Assembly: GCA_000337115.1 (NCBI GenBank)
Contig: AOIR01000039.1
Location: forward strand, 37,092-101,091
Length of the DNA: 64,000 nt
From: Natrinema thermotolerans DSM 11552
GTDB lineage: Archaea; Halobacteriota; Halobacteria; Halobacteriales; Natrialbaceae
Reading direction: 5' to 3'
The position numbers and the translations under genes were made by a program. The notes under the pieces are model-generated. The model made no database searches, was not told the origin of the DNA, and worked only from the letters and a program-made list of their open reading frames with translations. Shown in pieces: positions 1 through 9,382 of the stretch (positions are counted from its first letter, which is position 1; every line of letters begins with the position of its first letter).

Positions 1-38
1 GCTCAGGCCTTACCCCCGTCGACGGCCGAGTGACGACT

Positions 39-344
39 ATGACCGAAGACGTCTCCGGCGTCGAACCCGTGACCCGCGGCGAACACGACGCGTCCTGGTC
101 GGCGAACCTCGAGGGGCCCGAACACGCGATGGACCGGGACCTCATCGTCGAACAGGCGAAAGACGCGATCGTGGCGACGACCGCCGGCTACCACGTCAAC
201 CTCGTCACCCACGGCGACCACGGCCACCCCGAGACCTACCTCTGGGACGAACTCGAGGCGGCCTTCGACGGCCTCCGGCTCGAGTACATCGATCAGTGTG
301 GCTGTGGCGGCCACGTCACTCGCGCGCACGTCCTCGAGGAGTAG
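39..344 (+). CDS. CGCGG-family putative radical-SAM-modified peptide/protein
   Basis: This 101-residue acidic protein ends in the motif IDQCGCGGHVTRAHV, with CGCGG at residues 87-91. A haloarchaeal family with this tail is annotated as a candidate RiPP precursor modified by radical SAM enzymes, and two radical SAM/SPASM genes lie within 2.3 kb, which fits. The middle contains THGDHGHPETYLWDEL, a His/Asp-rich segment that could bind metal. The ATG at 39 is used; an in-frame GTG at 30 is possible. No signal peptide or membrane segment is visible. Whether the tail is really modified, or whether the protein binds a metal or haem precursor, is inference. Confidence 0.75.
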   Translation: MTEDVSGVEPVTRGEHDASWSANLEGPEHAMDRDLIVEQAKDAIVATTAGYHVNLVTHGDHGHPETYLWDELEAAFDGLRLEYIDQCGCGGHVTRAHVLEE

Positions 345-414
345 ATCGACCGACGGCGACGGCCTTGCAAACGTCAGCCCGGCGGCTATTCGCTCCCGTT
401 TCGTAGCGTCGCCG

Positions 415-564
415 ATGCGTTCTCGCACGACCTCGATCGACGACCCGGTCACCTGTCGGCACTGCGGTACGGAAAACGAACACCTGTACACCTACTGTCG
501 CCGCTGTACTGGCCACCTGCCGGCGCGGCCCGACGCCCGACGCCGAGCCGGCGATCCGGATTGA
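415..564 (+). CDS. Small zinc-ribbon protein
   Basis: This is a 49-residue ORF with two CxxC knuckles (CRHC at residues 14-17 and CRRC at 28-31) separated by GTENEHLYTY, the layout of a minimal zinc ribbon. Such tiny zinc-ribbon proteins are common and mostly uncharacterised in haloarchaea. It lies between the CGCGG gene and the convergent radical SAM gene. No function can be assigned. The short basic C-terminal tail (ARPDARRRAGDPD) could touch nucleic acid, but this is speculative. Confidence 0.5.
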   Translation: MRSRTTSIDDPVTCRHCGTENEHLYTYCRRCTGHLPARPDARRRAGDPD

Positions 565-600
565 ACGCCCGCCCGATCGTTTCCTTCGTCCGATTCCCCG

Positions 601-1824
601 TCAGTCGGCTCCAGCCCCGGCCGCGCCGCCGACGGCCGACCCCGTACCCGCGACCTCTTCGTCGGTGAGGTAACACTGCGGGTCCGGCGCGAACAGATCG
701 CCCGTCGTCGCCAGCGCCCGCAGCCGCGACGCACCGCGACAGATCGACTTGTACTGACAGTCCGCGCACTTGCCGTTCAGCCGCTCCTCGCGGTTCCGTA
801 GGGCCTTGAGCAACGGATTGGACTCGTCCTCCCAGATCTCGCCGAAGGGCCGGTCGCGGACGTTCCCGAGGCTGTAGCCCTGCCAGAACTGGGTGAGGTG
901 GACGTTGCCCTGGTAGTCGACGTCGGCGATCCGCTCGCCGGTCGGATCGCCGCCGTTTCGCTCGAGGTAGTCGTAGACCGCCTGCGCCTTCGCCTCGCCG
1001 AACTCCTCACGGGCGTACTCGACGAGGTAGGCCGCGTCGGCGTAGTTGCCCACGAGCAGGGTCTCGATCTCCTCGCCGCGGTCGTGGTACTCGAGCGTGA
1101 GGTCGGCGACCTGCTTGACCGCCTCGCGTTTCTCCGCGGGGGAGAGGTCGGCGTCGACGATTTCGGCCCCGCGACCGCCGTAGTCCAGATGGTAGAAACA
1201 GAACCGGTCGAGGCCTTTCTCGGCCAGCAGGTCGACGACGCCCTCGAGATCGGGCGCGTTGGCCTCGGTGATCGTATAGCGCAGGCCGGTCTTGAGTCCG
1301 ACCTCGAGGCAGTTCTCGATGCCGCGGACGGCGGCGTCGAACGCCCCTTCTTCGCCGCGGAACCGGTCGTTGCGCTCGGGGAGTCCGTCGACGGAGATCC
1401 CGGCGTACTGGAGCCCGGCGTCTTTCAGGGCCATGGCCTTCTCGCGGGTCAGCAACGTTCCGTTCGAGGATAGTACCGGGCGAACGCCCCGGTCGGCGGC
1501 GTAGCCGACGAGTTCGATCAGGTCCTCGCGAACCAGCGGCTCGCCGCCGGAGAACAACAGGACGGGCGCGCCGAAGTCGGCGAGCTGGTCGATGAACGTC
1601 TTCGCCTCGGCCGTGGAGAACTCGCCGGTCGCGGCCTGGTTCTCCGCGCCGGCATAGCAGTGCGAACAGTAGAGGTTACACCGGCGGGTGGTGTTCCAGA
1701 CGACGACCGGTCGGTGCTGTTTCTCGTCGGTGATCTGGGGCTTTTTCGACTCGTCGGCCGCGTCGTAGCGCAGCCCGTCGCCCTCGGCGTCGAGATCACA
1801 GAGCAGTTTGCTGATCGAGATCAC
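601..1824 (-). CDS. ahbC: Radical SAM/SPASM protein, AhbC-like (12,18-didecarboxysiroheme deacetylase)
   Basis: This 407-residue protein has the radical SAM cluster motif TRRCNLYCSHCYAG (Cys49, Cys53, Cys56), the glycine-rich SAM-binding FSGGEPL segment, and a C-terminal SPASM-type cysteine set (Cys353, 356, 362, 384). The N-terminus MISISKLLCDL followed by VVVWNTTRRCN is typical of AhbC/NirJ enzymes. AhbC removes the acetate side chains of 12,18-didecarboxysiroheme to give iron-coproporphyrin III in the archaeal haem pathway. The start is GTG at 1824, overlapping the stop of the Htur_1727-type gene by 4 bp, so the two are translationally coupled. The role is by family; a peptide-modifying role is the main alternative. 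Confidence 0.8.
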   Translation of the reverse strand: MISISKLLCDLDAEGDGLRYDAADESKKPQITDEKQHRPVVVWNTTRRCNLYCSHCYAGAENQAATGEFSTAEAKTFIDQLADFGAPVLLFSGGEPLVREDLIELVGYAADRGVRPVLSSNGTLLTREKAMALKDAGLQYAGISVDGLPERNDRFRGEEGAFDAAVRGIENCLEVGLKTGLRYTITEANAPDLEGVVDLLAEKGLDRFCFYHLDYGGRGAEIVDADLSPAEKREAVKQVADLTLEYHDRGEEIETLLVGNYADAAYLVEYAREEFGEAKAQAVYDYLERNGGDPTGERIADVDYQGNVHLTQFWQGYSLGNVRDRPFGEIWEDESNPLLKALRNREERLNGKCADCQYKSICRGASRLRALATTGDLFAPDPQCYLTDEEVAGTGSAVGGAAGAGAD

Positions 1825-2171
1825 AGGCTGTTCACCTCCGACGCGCCGGCCGTCTCCTTGTAGACGCGGGGTTCGTCGCTCCCGTCGTCATCGTCGTCGG
1901 CCTCCTCGTCCGGCCGCTCCTCGGCGTCGGCGGCCAATCCGCGCGTCGAGAACCGTTCGACCGACTCCGCCGGACAGACCCACAGATCGACGGCGTACCA
2001 GCCGAACAACCGACCGGCGTGTTCGTGGGCTTCCGTCGCGCTGGCCGCGGCGACGCTGCCGACGTGGCGCATCGGATCGCCCGCCTCGTTGCGGACGAAG
2101 ACCTCCCACTGTGGCGTCGGGTTCCCGCGTTCGTCGCTGTCGACCGGGGCGCGGCGTGCTTTCTCGACCAT
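1821..2171 (-). CDS. Htur_1727-family radical-SAM-partnered protein
   Basis: The protein has 116 residues. Its core, WEVFVRNEAGDPMRHVGSV followed by LFGWYAVDLWVCPA, matches the haloarchaeal Htur_1727 family, known only as a partner of radical SAM genes and distantly similar to PaaB of phenylacetate degradation. The C-terminal third is a low-complexity Asp/Glu tail, usual for halophiles. The ATG at 2171 is the only sensible start; the longer open frame upstream is antisense noise over the divergent gene. It overlaps ahbC by 4 bp (GTGA), so the products are probably needed together. It could be a RiPP precursor, a carrier, or an accessory factor for haem synthesis; the sequence does not decide. 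Confidence 0.75.
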   Translation of the reverse strand: MVEKARRAPVDSDERGNPTPQWEVFVRNEAGDPMRHVGSVAAASATEAHEHAGRLFGWYAVDLWVCPAESVERFSTRGLAADAEERPDEEADDDDDGSDEPRVYKETAGASEVNSL

Positions 2172-2318
2172 GTCGATGTCTTCGGGACGAAAACGAAGGC
2201 CGTTGCGCGACCTCCCAACACGCGGGAATTCCCCTCGGCCGGCCCGAACATCTTCCGGTCTTCCCGACCCGCGGGAACAGGAGCGGCGTTTTCGGTTCGA
2301 CGGTCCCGAGACTCCGCC

Positions 2319-3458
2319 ATGCGCCCCGGCAATCTCGACACGTCCGAACGGCCGTTCGTCCTCATCTGGGAACTCACCCAGGCCTGTGGCCTCGCCTGTG
2401 ACCACTGTCGGGCCGACGCCAAGCCCCAGCGCCACCCCGACGAACTCTCGACCGCCGAGGGGAAAGCGCTGCTCGAGGATGCGGCCGAGTTCGGCGACGG
2501 CCAGTTGGTCGTCCTCTCGGGCGGCGATCCGCTCGTCCGCGACGACGTTCCGGAGCTGATCGCCCACGGCGACGACCTCGGCCTGCGGATGACGATCACC
2601 CCCAGCGGGACCGGCTCGCTGACCGCCGACCGGATCGAGGAGATGGCCGACGCGGGGCTCAAACGGATGGCCGTCAGCCTCGACGGGGCCTCGCCGGAGA
2701 CCCACGACGCCTTCCGCGGCGAGGACGGCAGCTTCGAGGAGACGATCAGGGCCGTCGAGGACGCCCGCGAGGCCGGGCTGCCGGTCCAGGTCAACACCAC
2801 CGTCTGCCAGCAGACGGTCGCGGAACTCCCCGCGATCCGGGACCTGCTGACCGAGATCGGGGCCGTCATGTGGAGCGTCTTCTTCCTCGTCCCCGTCGGT
2901 CGTGGACGGGTCCTCGAGCCGATCGCACCCGATCGGGCCGACGCGGTCATGGAGTGGCTCCACGAGGTCAGCGACACCGAACCGTTCGGGGTCAAGACGA
3001 CCGAAGCGCCGCAGTACCGGCGGGTCGCGATGCAGCGACGAGCCGACGAAGACGAGGGCGTCCAGAGCGGCGGCCGACCCGGTCCGGGCGACGGGATCGA
3101 ACGACGGACGGGGATCGTCGCGGGCGACGGCTTCGCCTTCGTCAGCCACACCGGCGAGGTGTTCCCCTCGGGATTCCTGCCGGAGTCGGCCGGCAACGTC
3201 CGCGACCGACCGGTCACGGAGCTGTATCGCGATTCAGAGCTGTTCCGCTCGCTTCGGGACCGGGACAACCTCTCGGGCAAGTGCGGGGCCTGTCCCTACC
3301 GCCACGTCTGTGGCGGCAGCCGCTCGCGCGCGTTCGCCCACACCGGCGACCCGCTCGCCAGCGACCCGCTCTGTCCGTTCGTTCCCGAGGGCTACGACGG
3401 CCCGCTCCCCTGGGACGACACCGAGGGCGACGCTCGAGGCGTCTCAACCGGCGACTGA
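2319..3458 (+). CDS. Radical SAM/SPASM protein, AhbD-like (haem b synthase family)
   Basis: This 379-residue protein carries the radical SAM motif TQACGLACDHCRAD (Cys23, Cys27, Cys30), LSGGDPLVRDD for SAM binding, and a SPASM region with Cys322, 325, 331 and 352. The segments SVFFLVPVGRGR and VKTTEAPQYRRVAMQR resemble AhbD, which converts the two propionates of iron-coproporphyrin III to vinyl groups of haem b. A closely similar uncharacterised family (TIGR04053 type) exists, so the assignment is to the superfamily with AhbD preferred because an AhbC-like gene sits next door. It is divergent from the Htur_1727/ahbC pair, with 147 bp between starts that must contain both promoters. Confidence 0.75.
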   Translation: MRPGNLDTSERPFVLIWELTQACGLACDHCRADAKPQRHPDELSTAEGKALLEDAAEFGDGQLVVLSGGDPLVRDDVPELIAHGDDLGLRMTITPSGTGSLTADRIEEMADAGLKRMAVSLDGASPETHDAFRGEDGSFEETIRAVEDAREAGLPVQVNTTVCQQTVAELPAIRDLLTEIGAVMWSVFFLVPVGRGRVLEPIAPDRADAVMEWLHEVSDTEPFGVKTTEAPQYRRVAMQRRADEDEGVQSGGRPGPGDGIERRTGIVAGDGFAFVSHTGEVFPSGFLPESAGNVRDRPVTELYRDSELFRSLRDRDNLSGKCGACPYRHVCGGSRSRAFAHTGDPLASDPLCPFVPEGYDGPLPWDDTEGDARGVSTGD

Positions 3459-3874
3459 TCGACACTCGTTCTCCGCGACGCGTGCTGTCCCCTACTCGAG
3501 GACCGCTACCGGCGACTACAGAGAACAGGGGTCGAGAGAAGCGAGTCGGGGGCGGTCGCGGCCGCGGTATCGCCGCCACGAAACTGGCGACCATGGCTGA
3601 CCGAACGACCACTGTGACGCGTCGATCGTTCGACGCGGCGCGACCGTCGTCCGTGACGATGGCTCGGTGCTGCCGCACATCGACATACCGGTCGCGTTAC
3701 CGATCGTATTCGCGGGCACGCGGCGTCGAGTATGGATGGTGGGTGGCGGTCACCGGGGTCGCTCTCCGCTCCCGGTCGACCGCCCGCAGGGTCTCGCCGA
3801 CGTCGCGTGCGATCGACCGTTGGGTAGGGACCCCCTTCGCCGTTCGGGCGAAGACGTTCGTCCGCGGGCGAGCG
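3459..3874. other. Intergenic region, no convincing gene
   Basis: These 416 bases lie between the convergent ends of the AhbD-like gene and pccA. Open frames exist on both strands but their products are arginine- and serine-rich with no recognisable motif, as expected of out-of-frame GC-rich DNA. No tRNA, repeat array or transposase fragment was seen. It may be decayed sequence. Confidence 0.5.
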
Positions 3875-5716
3875 CTACTCGAGGACGACTAACGTGTCGC
3901 CCATGTCGACGCTCTCGCCTTCCTCGACGGCGATCTGGGTGACGGTGCCGCCGCGAGAGGCGACGATGTCGTTTTCCATCTTCATGGCCTCGAGGACGAC
4001 CAGCACGTCGCCGGCCGCGACCTCGTCGCCCTCCTCGACCTCGACGTCGAGGATCGTCCCCTGCATCTCGGCGTCGACGGTCTCGCCGTCGCCCTCGAGT
4101 TCGGCACCGCCGTCGTCGCCGCCGGAACCGCCCGCCGGCTCCGGTCGGCTGGCACCGCCGCTGGCCTCGACGTCGCCCGTCGGGATGGCTGGCGCACCGT
4201 GTTCCTCGAGTTCGACCTCGAAGCGCTTGCCGTTGACCTCGACGGTGAACTCGCGCTCGGTGGACTCCTCGTCGTCTTCACTGCCGCCGGAGCCGGTGTC
4301 GCCGCCCCACTGCTCCTGGGCCTCCTCGATGCGGCTCTCGTCGAGTTCCTCGTCCAGGTACTTCGTCGTGTGCGTACTCGCGACGAACTCCTCGTCGGTG
4401 AGCATCAGTCGGTGGAACGGGATGATCGTCGGGATCCCCTCGATCTCGTACTCCCGTAGCGCGCGCAGCGAGCGCTCGATACACTCGTCGCGGTCCTCGC
4501 CCCAGACGACGAGCTTGGCGATCATCGAGTCGTAGTCGGTGACGAGTTCATCGCCCTGTCGCAGGGCGTCGTCGAGCCGAACGCCGATCCCGCCCGGCGG
4601 GTCGTAGGTCTCGAGGGTCCCACCGGTCGCGGGCGCGAAGTCGTTGGCCGCGTTCTCGGCGTTGATACGGAACTCCATCGCGTGACCGTCGATGTCGACA
4701 TCGTCCTGCTCGAAGTCGATTTCCTCGCCGGCGGCGACCTCGATCTGGCGCTTGACGATGTCGAGGCCGGTGATCTGCTCGGTGACCGTGTGTTCGACCT
4801 GAATGCGGGTGTTGACCTCGAGGAAGAAGAAGTTCGCGTCGGGGCCGAGCAGTTCGCCCGCCTCGCGGTCCTCCTCCTCGACGAGGAACTCGACGGTGCC
4901 GGCGTTGGTGTAGTCCGCGGCGGCGACGCCGCGACGGGCGGCCTCGCCGATCTTCTCGCGCAGTTCGTCCGAGAGCGCGGCCGACGGTCCCTCCTCGATG
5001 ACCTTCTGATGACGTCGCTGGAGCGAACAATCACGCTCGCCCAGATGGCGGACGTTGCCGTGTTCGTCCGCGAGGATCTGGACCTCGATGTGACGGGGCT
5101 GTTCGAGGTACCGCTCGAGGTAGACCGAGTCGTTGTCGAAGTAGGCCTCGCCCTCGCGCTGGGCGCTCTCGAGTTGGTCTTCGACCTCGCTTTCGTCCCA
5201 GACGACCTTCATTCCGCGACCGCCGCCGCCACCTTCGGCCTTGATGGCGATCGGGTAGCCGTGTTTCTCGCCGAACTCCTTGACCTCCGCGGGCTCGGTG
5301 ACGGGGTCGGTCGTCCCGGGGACGATCGGCACGTCGGCCTCGTTCATGATCGTCCGGGCCTTGGTCTTCTCGCCAAGCGACTCCATCGCATCGCTGGACG
5401 GGCCGATCCAGGTGATCCCCTCGGCGTCCTCGACCTTGCCCGCGAACTCGGCGTTCTCCGCGAGGAAACCGTAGCCGGGGTGGATGGCGTCGGCGTCGGC
5501 CTTCCGTGCGGCCTCGATGACCCCCTCGTGATCGAGATAGGAGTCGGCAGCCCGCGCCGGCCCCACGTTGTACGCTTCGTCCGCGTAGCGGGCGTGTCCC
5601 GAGTCCTTGTCCGCCTCGGAGTAGACGGCGACGGTCCCGATATTCAACTCCTCACACGCCCGCATGACGCGGACGGCGATCTCCCCGCGGTTCGCCACGA
5701 GAACCTTCCTGAACAT
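3875..5716 (-). CDS. pccA: Propionyl-/acetyl-CoA carboxylase, biotin carboxylase plus biotin carrier subunit
   Basis: This 613-residue protein has an N-terminal biotin carboxylase (residues 1-450: [14 protein letters not shown] start, ATP-grasp glycine loop [10 protein letters not shown], active-site segment [17 protein letters not shown]), a Gly/Ser/Asp-rich linker (about 465-540), and a C-terminal biotinyl domain with EAMKMEND, Lys579 being the biotinylation site. It carries out ATP-dependent carboxylation of biotin, passing CO2 to PccB. In haloarchaea the complex carboxylates propionyl-CoA (also acetyl-CoA) and feeds the methylmalonyl-CoA route to succinyl-CoA. The partner genes pccX-pccB lie 1.4 kb away on the same strand, separated by an unrelated SPFH gene on the other strand, so pccA has its own promoter near 5745. 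Confidence 0.93.
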   Translation of the reverse strand: MFRKVLVANRGEIAVRVMRACEELNIGTVAVYSEADKDSGHARYADEAYNVGPARAADSYLDHEGVIEAARKADADAIHPGYGFLAENAEFAGKVEDAEGITWIGPSSDAMESLGEKTKARTIMNEADVPIVPGTTDPVTEPAEVKEFGEKHGYPIAIKAEGGGGGRGMKVVWDESEVEDQLESAQREGEAYFDNDSVYLERYLEQPRHIEVQILADEHGNVRHLGERDCSLQRRHQKVIEEGPSAALSDELREKIGEAARRGVAAADYTNAGTVEFLVEEEDREAGELLGPDANFFFLEVNTRIQVEHTVTEQITGLDIVKRQIEVAAGEEIDFEQDDVDIDGHAMEFRINAENAANDFAPATGGTLETYDPPGGIGVRLDDALRQGDELVTDYDSMIAKLVVWGEDRDECIERSLRALREYEIEGIPTIIPFHRLMLTDEEFVASTHTTKYLDEELDESRIEEAQEQWGGDTGSGGSEDDEESTEREFTVEVNGKRFEVELEEHGAPAIPTGDVEASGGASRPEPAGGSGGDDGGAELEGDGETVDAEMQGTILDVEVEEGDEVAAGDVLVVLEAMKMENDIVASRGGTVTQIAVEEGESVDMGDTLVVLE

Positions 5717-5905
5717 TCCTGTGAGAACCGTCGGCAGGACCCTACCTTACTTTTTCGCAACGGGTTCGACAACGCGTCAGTTTTTGCCAGTTGACGACCC
5801 CGATCGCCGCCGATTCGAGTCGGACTCGGCGACCGCGATCCCTCACGGACCGGACCCATGCTAGTTATGGGCAATCGTTATCCGATCACGGACCCTGAAT
5901 CAGGC

Positions 5906-7060
5906 ATGTCCGAGTTCGTACCCGGTCCGCTACAGACCCAGTCGGTACTCGAGGACCCCCTCTTGCTCATCGGTGCCGTGGGGCTGTTGCTCGTGGTGAT
6001 CACGGTCTGGCAGATGGTCGAGATCGTCGACGCCTACGACCGGGCCGCACTGACCGTCTTCGGCGAGTATCGTAAACTGCTCGAGCCCGGGCTGAACATC
6101 GTGCCACCGTTCGTCTCCCGGATCTACACGTTCGACATGCGGACCCAGACGTTGGACGTGCCCCAGCAGGAGGCCATCACGCGGGACAACTCCCCGGTGA
6201 CGGCCGACGCCGTCGTCTACATCCGGGTGATGAACGCCAAACGCGCCTTCCTCGAGGTCGACGACTACCAGCGCGCCGTCTCGAACCTGGCCCAGACCAC
6301 GCTGCGGGCCGTGATCGGCGACATGGAACTCGACGACACCCTCTCCCGACGGGAGATGATCAACGAGCGGATCCGGACCGAACTCGACGAACCCACCGAC
6401 GAGTGGGGTATTCGAGTGGAGTCGGTCGAGGTCCGCGAGGTCACGCCCTCCGCGGGCGTCAAGGGGGCGATGGAGGAACAGACCTCCGCCGAGCGCCGCC
6501 GCCGTGCCATGATCCTCGAGGCCCAGGGGGAACGCCGCAGCGCCGTCGAGAAAGCCGAAGGGGACAAGCAGTCGAACATCATCCGCGCACAGGGTGAAAA
6601 GCAGAGCCAGATCCTCGAGTCACAGGGCGACGCGATCTCGACCGTCCTCCGAGCGCGTTCGGCCGAGTCGATGGGCGAGCGCGCGGTCATCGACAAGGGG
6701 ATGGAGACGCTGGCCGAGATCGGGCAAGGTGAATCGACGACCTTCGTCATGCCTCAGGAACTCACCTCGCTGGTCGGGCGCTACGGCAAGCACCTCTCGG
6801 GCAGCGACGTGAAGAAAAACGGCTCGGAACTCGACAGTCTCGAGTTCGACGACGAGACGCGCGAACTGATCGGGCTGGACGACATCGCGGACATCATCGG
6901 CGAGATCGACGAACAGGCCGAGATGGACGTCGAGGCGATGGAACAGCAGGCCCAGGCGATCAAGGAAGGGCAGGACGTAGGCATGGATCCGGACGAGCCG
7001 ATCACCATGTCCGAGACTGACGACGAACCGGAACCCGAACTGGGCTCGGACTCGGAATAG
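5906..7060 (+). CDS. SPFH/Band 7/stomatin-like membrane protein
   Basis: This 384-residue protein has one N-terminal membrane segment (LLLIGAVGLLLVVITVW) followed by a Band 7 domain (RAALTVFGEYRKLLEPGLN through VESVEVREVTPSAGV) and a long charged coiled-coil with repeated EAQGERR, RAQGEKQ, ESQGDA units, the hallmark of stomatin/HflK relatives. These proteins form oligomeric rings that organise membrane microdomains and often work with membrane proteases. The C-terminus is an acidic halophilic tail. An in-frame ATG at 5858 exists, but a TATA-like TTATCC at 5879-5884 sits about 25 bases before 5906, supporting a leaderless start there. No NfeD-type partner gene is next to it. Confidence 0.85.
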   Translation: MSEFVPGPLQTQSVLEDPLLLIGAVGLLLVVITVWQMVEIVDAYDRAALTVFGEYRKLLEPGLNIVPPFVSRIYTFDMRTQTLDVPQQEAITRDNSPVTADAVVYIRVMNAKRAFLEVDDYQRAVSNLAQTTLRAVIGDMELDDTLSRREMINERIRTELDEPTDEWGIRVESVEVREVTPSAGVKGAMEEQTSAERRRRAMILEAQGERRSAVEKAEGDKQSNIIRAQGEKQSQILESQGDAISTVLRARSAESMGERAVIDKGMETLAEIGQGESTTFVMPQELTSLVGRYGKHLSGSDVKKNGSELDSLEFDDETRELIGLDDIADIIGEIDEQAEMDVEAMEQQAQAIKEGQDVGMDPDEPITMSETDDEPEPELGSDSE

Positions 7061-7133
7061 CGCCGTCCGGTTCCGTCGGTGTAAGATCGCTCTTTCTGGC
7101 CGACTAACCGATCGAAAACGGGTCGTCGGACGC

Positions 7134-7487
7134 TTAGAACTGCTCGGTCCGTCCCGCTGCCGACCACGCGTCGGTCGGCGCGCCGCGGGGCACGCGGACG
7201 GTCCGGTGTTGCTGTGCGCGGACCCGGCCGGCGAAGGCCCACCGCTTGTCGTCCCACGTCTCCTCACCGTCGGCGGCGGCCGCGGCGGCCGCGAGCGCGT
7301 GGTCGTGGAGGTGGGCACCGATCGCAGCCGCGATGGCCGCGGCCTCCTCGTCGTCGGCGTCGTCGGGCAACTCGATCGAAACGTCGCCGGGCAGAGCCGC
7401 CTCGAGGCCCATCGACGCATCGTCGTCCCCCGCGCCGCCCGCGTCGGCGGCCCGGTCGTCGGCCGACGGCTGTTGCTGGGAGGTCAT
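7134..7487 (-). CDS. pccX: Propionyl-CoA carboxylase small subunit PccX (acc operon protein)
   Basis: This 117-residue protein has an Ala/Asp-rich N-terminus, a central helical segment ([21 protein letters not shown]) and a conserved C-terminal patch ([12 protein letters not shown]). Position and pattern match the small third subunit (PccX) of haloarchaeal propionyl-CoA carboxylase, similar to the epsilon subunits of actinobacterial carboxylases; PccX has been reported as needed for activity in Haloferax mediterranei. It follows pccB by a single base, so the two are cotranscribed. The His/Ala-rich helix probably docks on PccB. Confidence 0.8.
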   Translation of the reverse strand: MTSQQQPSADDRAADAGGAGDDDASMGLEAALPGDVSIELPDDADDEEAAAIAAAIGAHLHDHALAAAAAAADGEETWDDKRWAFAGRVRAQQHRTVRVPRGAPTDAWSAAGRTEQF

Positions 7488-7488
7488 G

Positions 7489-9039
7489 TTACAGCGGGAT
7501 GTTGCCGTGTTTCTTGTCCGGGTTCGACTCGCGTTTCGTCTCGAGCATCTCGAGGTCCCGGATCAGCCGCGGTCGGGTTTCGGTCGGGACGATGACGTCG
7601 TCGAGGAAGCCCTTGTCCGTCGCGGTGTAGGGGTTGGCGAACTCCTCGCGGTACTCCTCGATGAGTTCGTCCCGCAGTTCGTCGGGGTTGTCCGCTTCCT
7701 CGAGTTCCTCGCGGTAGAGGATGTTGACCGCGCCCTGGGGACCCATGACGGCGATCTCGGCGGTCGGCCAGGCGTAGTTGACGTCCGCGCCGAGGTTCTT
7801 CGAGGCCATGACGCAGTAGGCACCGCCGTAGGCCTTCCGGGTGATGACCGTCAGCAGGGGCACCGTCGCCTCGGCGTAGGCATAGAGCAGCTTCGCGCCG
7901 TGGCGGATGATCCCGCGGTGTTCCTGATCGGTCCCGGGCATGTAGCCGGGGACGTCGACGAAGGTGACGATCGGGATGTTAAAGGAGTCACAGAAGCGGA
8001 CGAACCGCGAGGCCTTCATCGAGGCGTCGACGGTCAGCGTGCCGGCGTTGACCCGCGGCTGGTTGGCGACGAGGCCGACGGAACGGCCGTCGAGACGGCC
8101 GAAGCCGACGACGATGTTCTGGGCGAAGTTGTCCGCGACTTCGAAGAAGGAACCCTCGTCGACCACCGAGTCGATGACGTTGGTCATGTCGTAGGGCTTC
8201 TGGGGACTCGGGGGGACGATGCTCTTGAGCTCCTCGTCGCGGCGGTCGGGGTCGTCCCACGGCTCGACGCGGGGCGGGTCCTCGACGTTGTTCTGCGGGA
8301 GATAGGAGAGGAGTCGCTTGATGTCGTCCAGGGCCTGCTCTTCGCTCTCGCAGGCGAACTGGGCGACGCCGGTCTTGTTGGCGTGGGTCATCGCGCCGCC
8401 GAGTTCCTCGTGGGAGACTTCCTCACCGGTGACGGTCTTGGTGACACCGGGGCCGGTGATGTACATGTGGCTGGTGTCTTTGACCATGAAGATGAAGTCG
8501 GTGATCGCCGGGGAGTAGACGGCCCCGCCGGCACACGGCCCCATCGTCGCGGAGATCTGCGGGACGACGCCGCTGGCTTCCTGATTCCGGCGGAAGATTT
8601 CGGTATAGCCGGCGAGGCTCTTGACGCCTTCCTGAATGCGGGCGCCGGCGGAGTCGTTGAGCCCGATGACGGGCGCACCGACCTCCATCGCCATGTCCAT
8701 GACCTTACAGACCTTCTCGGCGAAGACCTCGCCGAGCGATCCCCCGAAGACGGTGAAGTCGTGGGCGAAGACGAAGGTGGTCCGCCCGTTGACCTCGCCG
8801 TAGCCGGTGACGACGCCGTCGCCCGGGACCTTCTTCTCCTCCATCCCGAACTGGCTCGTCTGGTGGGTCCGGAGCTGGTCGAACTCCGTGAACGTGCCGT
8901 CGTCGAGGAAGTAGTCGATCCGCTCGCGGGCGGTCATCTTCCCCTTGTCGTGTTGCTTCTCGATCCGCGCCTCGCCGCCGCCTTTGCGCGCCTCTTCGCG
9001 AAGTTCCTCGAGTTCGTCGATGCGGTCTTCCATCGTCAT
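7489..9039 (-). CDS. pccB: Propionyl-/acetyl-CoA carboxylase, carboxyltransferase subunit
   Basis: This 516-residue acyl-CoA carboxyltransferase has both crotonase-like halves: the N-half with [17 protein letters not shown] and [14 protein letters not shown] (oxyanion-hole region), the C-half with [15 protein letters not shown] and [16 protein letters not shown]. It transfers CO2 from the biotin of PccA to propionyl-CoA or acetyl-CoA. The start ATG at 9039 ([14 protein letters not shown]) is preferred over an in-frame ATG 28 codons upstream because the AT-rich promoter TTTTTTATT (minus strand, 9087-9096) lies between the two. A perfect palindrome at 9066-9083 sits between that promoter and the start, a likely regulator site. 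pccX follows after 1 bp. Confidence 0.93.
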   Translation of the reverse strand: MTMEDRIDELEELREEARKGGGEARIEKQHDKGKMTARERIDYFLDDGTFTEFDQLRTHQTSQFGMEEKKVPGDGVVTGYGEVNGRTTFVFAHDFTVFGGSLGEVFAEKVCKVMDMAMEVGAPVIGLNDSAGARIQEGVKSLAGYTEIFRRNQEASGVVPQISATMGPCAGGAVYSPAITDFIFMVKDTSHMYITGPGVTKTVTGEEVSHEELGGAMTHANKTGVAQFACESEEQALDDIKRLLSYLPQNNVEDPPRVEPWDDPDRRDEELKSIVPPSPQKPYDMTNVIDSVVDEGSFFEVADNFAQNIVVGFGRLDGRSVGLVANQPRVNAGTLTVDASMKASRFVRFCDSFNIPIVTFVDVPGYMPGTDQEHRGIIRHGAKLLYAYAEATVPLLTVITRKAYGGAYCVMASKNLGADVNYAWPTAEIAVMGPQGAVNILYREELEEADNPDELRDELIEEYREEFANPYTATDKGFLDDVIVPTETRPRLIRDLEMLETKRESNPDKKHGNIPL

Positions 9040-9382
9040 AGGGAAACCCTCCCGTGGCGACTCATTGGCCGTGGCAACGGCCACCGGAATAAAAAACGTT
9101 CTGTAACTCGTATTATTTCCCATGAGGGTTCGGGTGTTGTCGTATCACACGGGGTGGCAGCCGACCGGCCGCGGTTTCGTTCGGACGCGACGGTACAGTT
9201 ACGCCGGCTCGACGGCCACTAGGCGTGAAACACATTCACAATGTGATGGACTATTACGCCCCACACGCTTCGATTCATAAATAAATACGGGACGAATACC
9301 GACAAATGTCACTGATGGTGGAGAATACTGAAGATAGTCACCGAATGTAAGGTTTTAAGGGATGGTGAGAAAGGGTTAAACC
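9040..9382. promoter_or_regulatory. Divergent promoter region pccB / SNF transporter
   Basis: These 343 bases hold no gene but several sites. An A/T run near 9090-9096 reads as a TATA box for pccB. The perfect inverted repeat TGGCCGT-ggca-ACGGCCA (9066-9083) lies downstream of it. A second palindrome, CACATT-cac-AATGTG, is at 9231-9245. A TATA-like TTTTAAG at 9353-9359 lies 27 bases before the transporter ATG. AT content rises sharply from 9246 to 9380, as in strong archaeal promoters. Confidence 0.55.

Noticed and set aside
601..1824. NirJ (haem d1) assignment for the first radical SAM gene
   Set aside because: No nitrite reductase (nirS) or other d1 genes are nearby and the N-terminus with an AhbD-like neighbour favours AhbC; NirJ is a close relative and cannot be fully excluded.
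3667..3942. 91-codon open frame downstream of the AhbD-like gene
   Set aside because: Arg/Pro-rich, overlaps the end of pccA, no recognisable motif or promoter.
7246..9222. 658-codon plus-strand open frame over pccX-pccB
   Set aside because: Antisense shadow of a carboxyltransferase gene with strong motifs.
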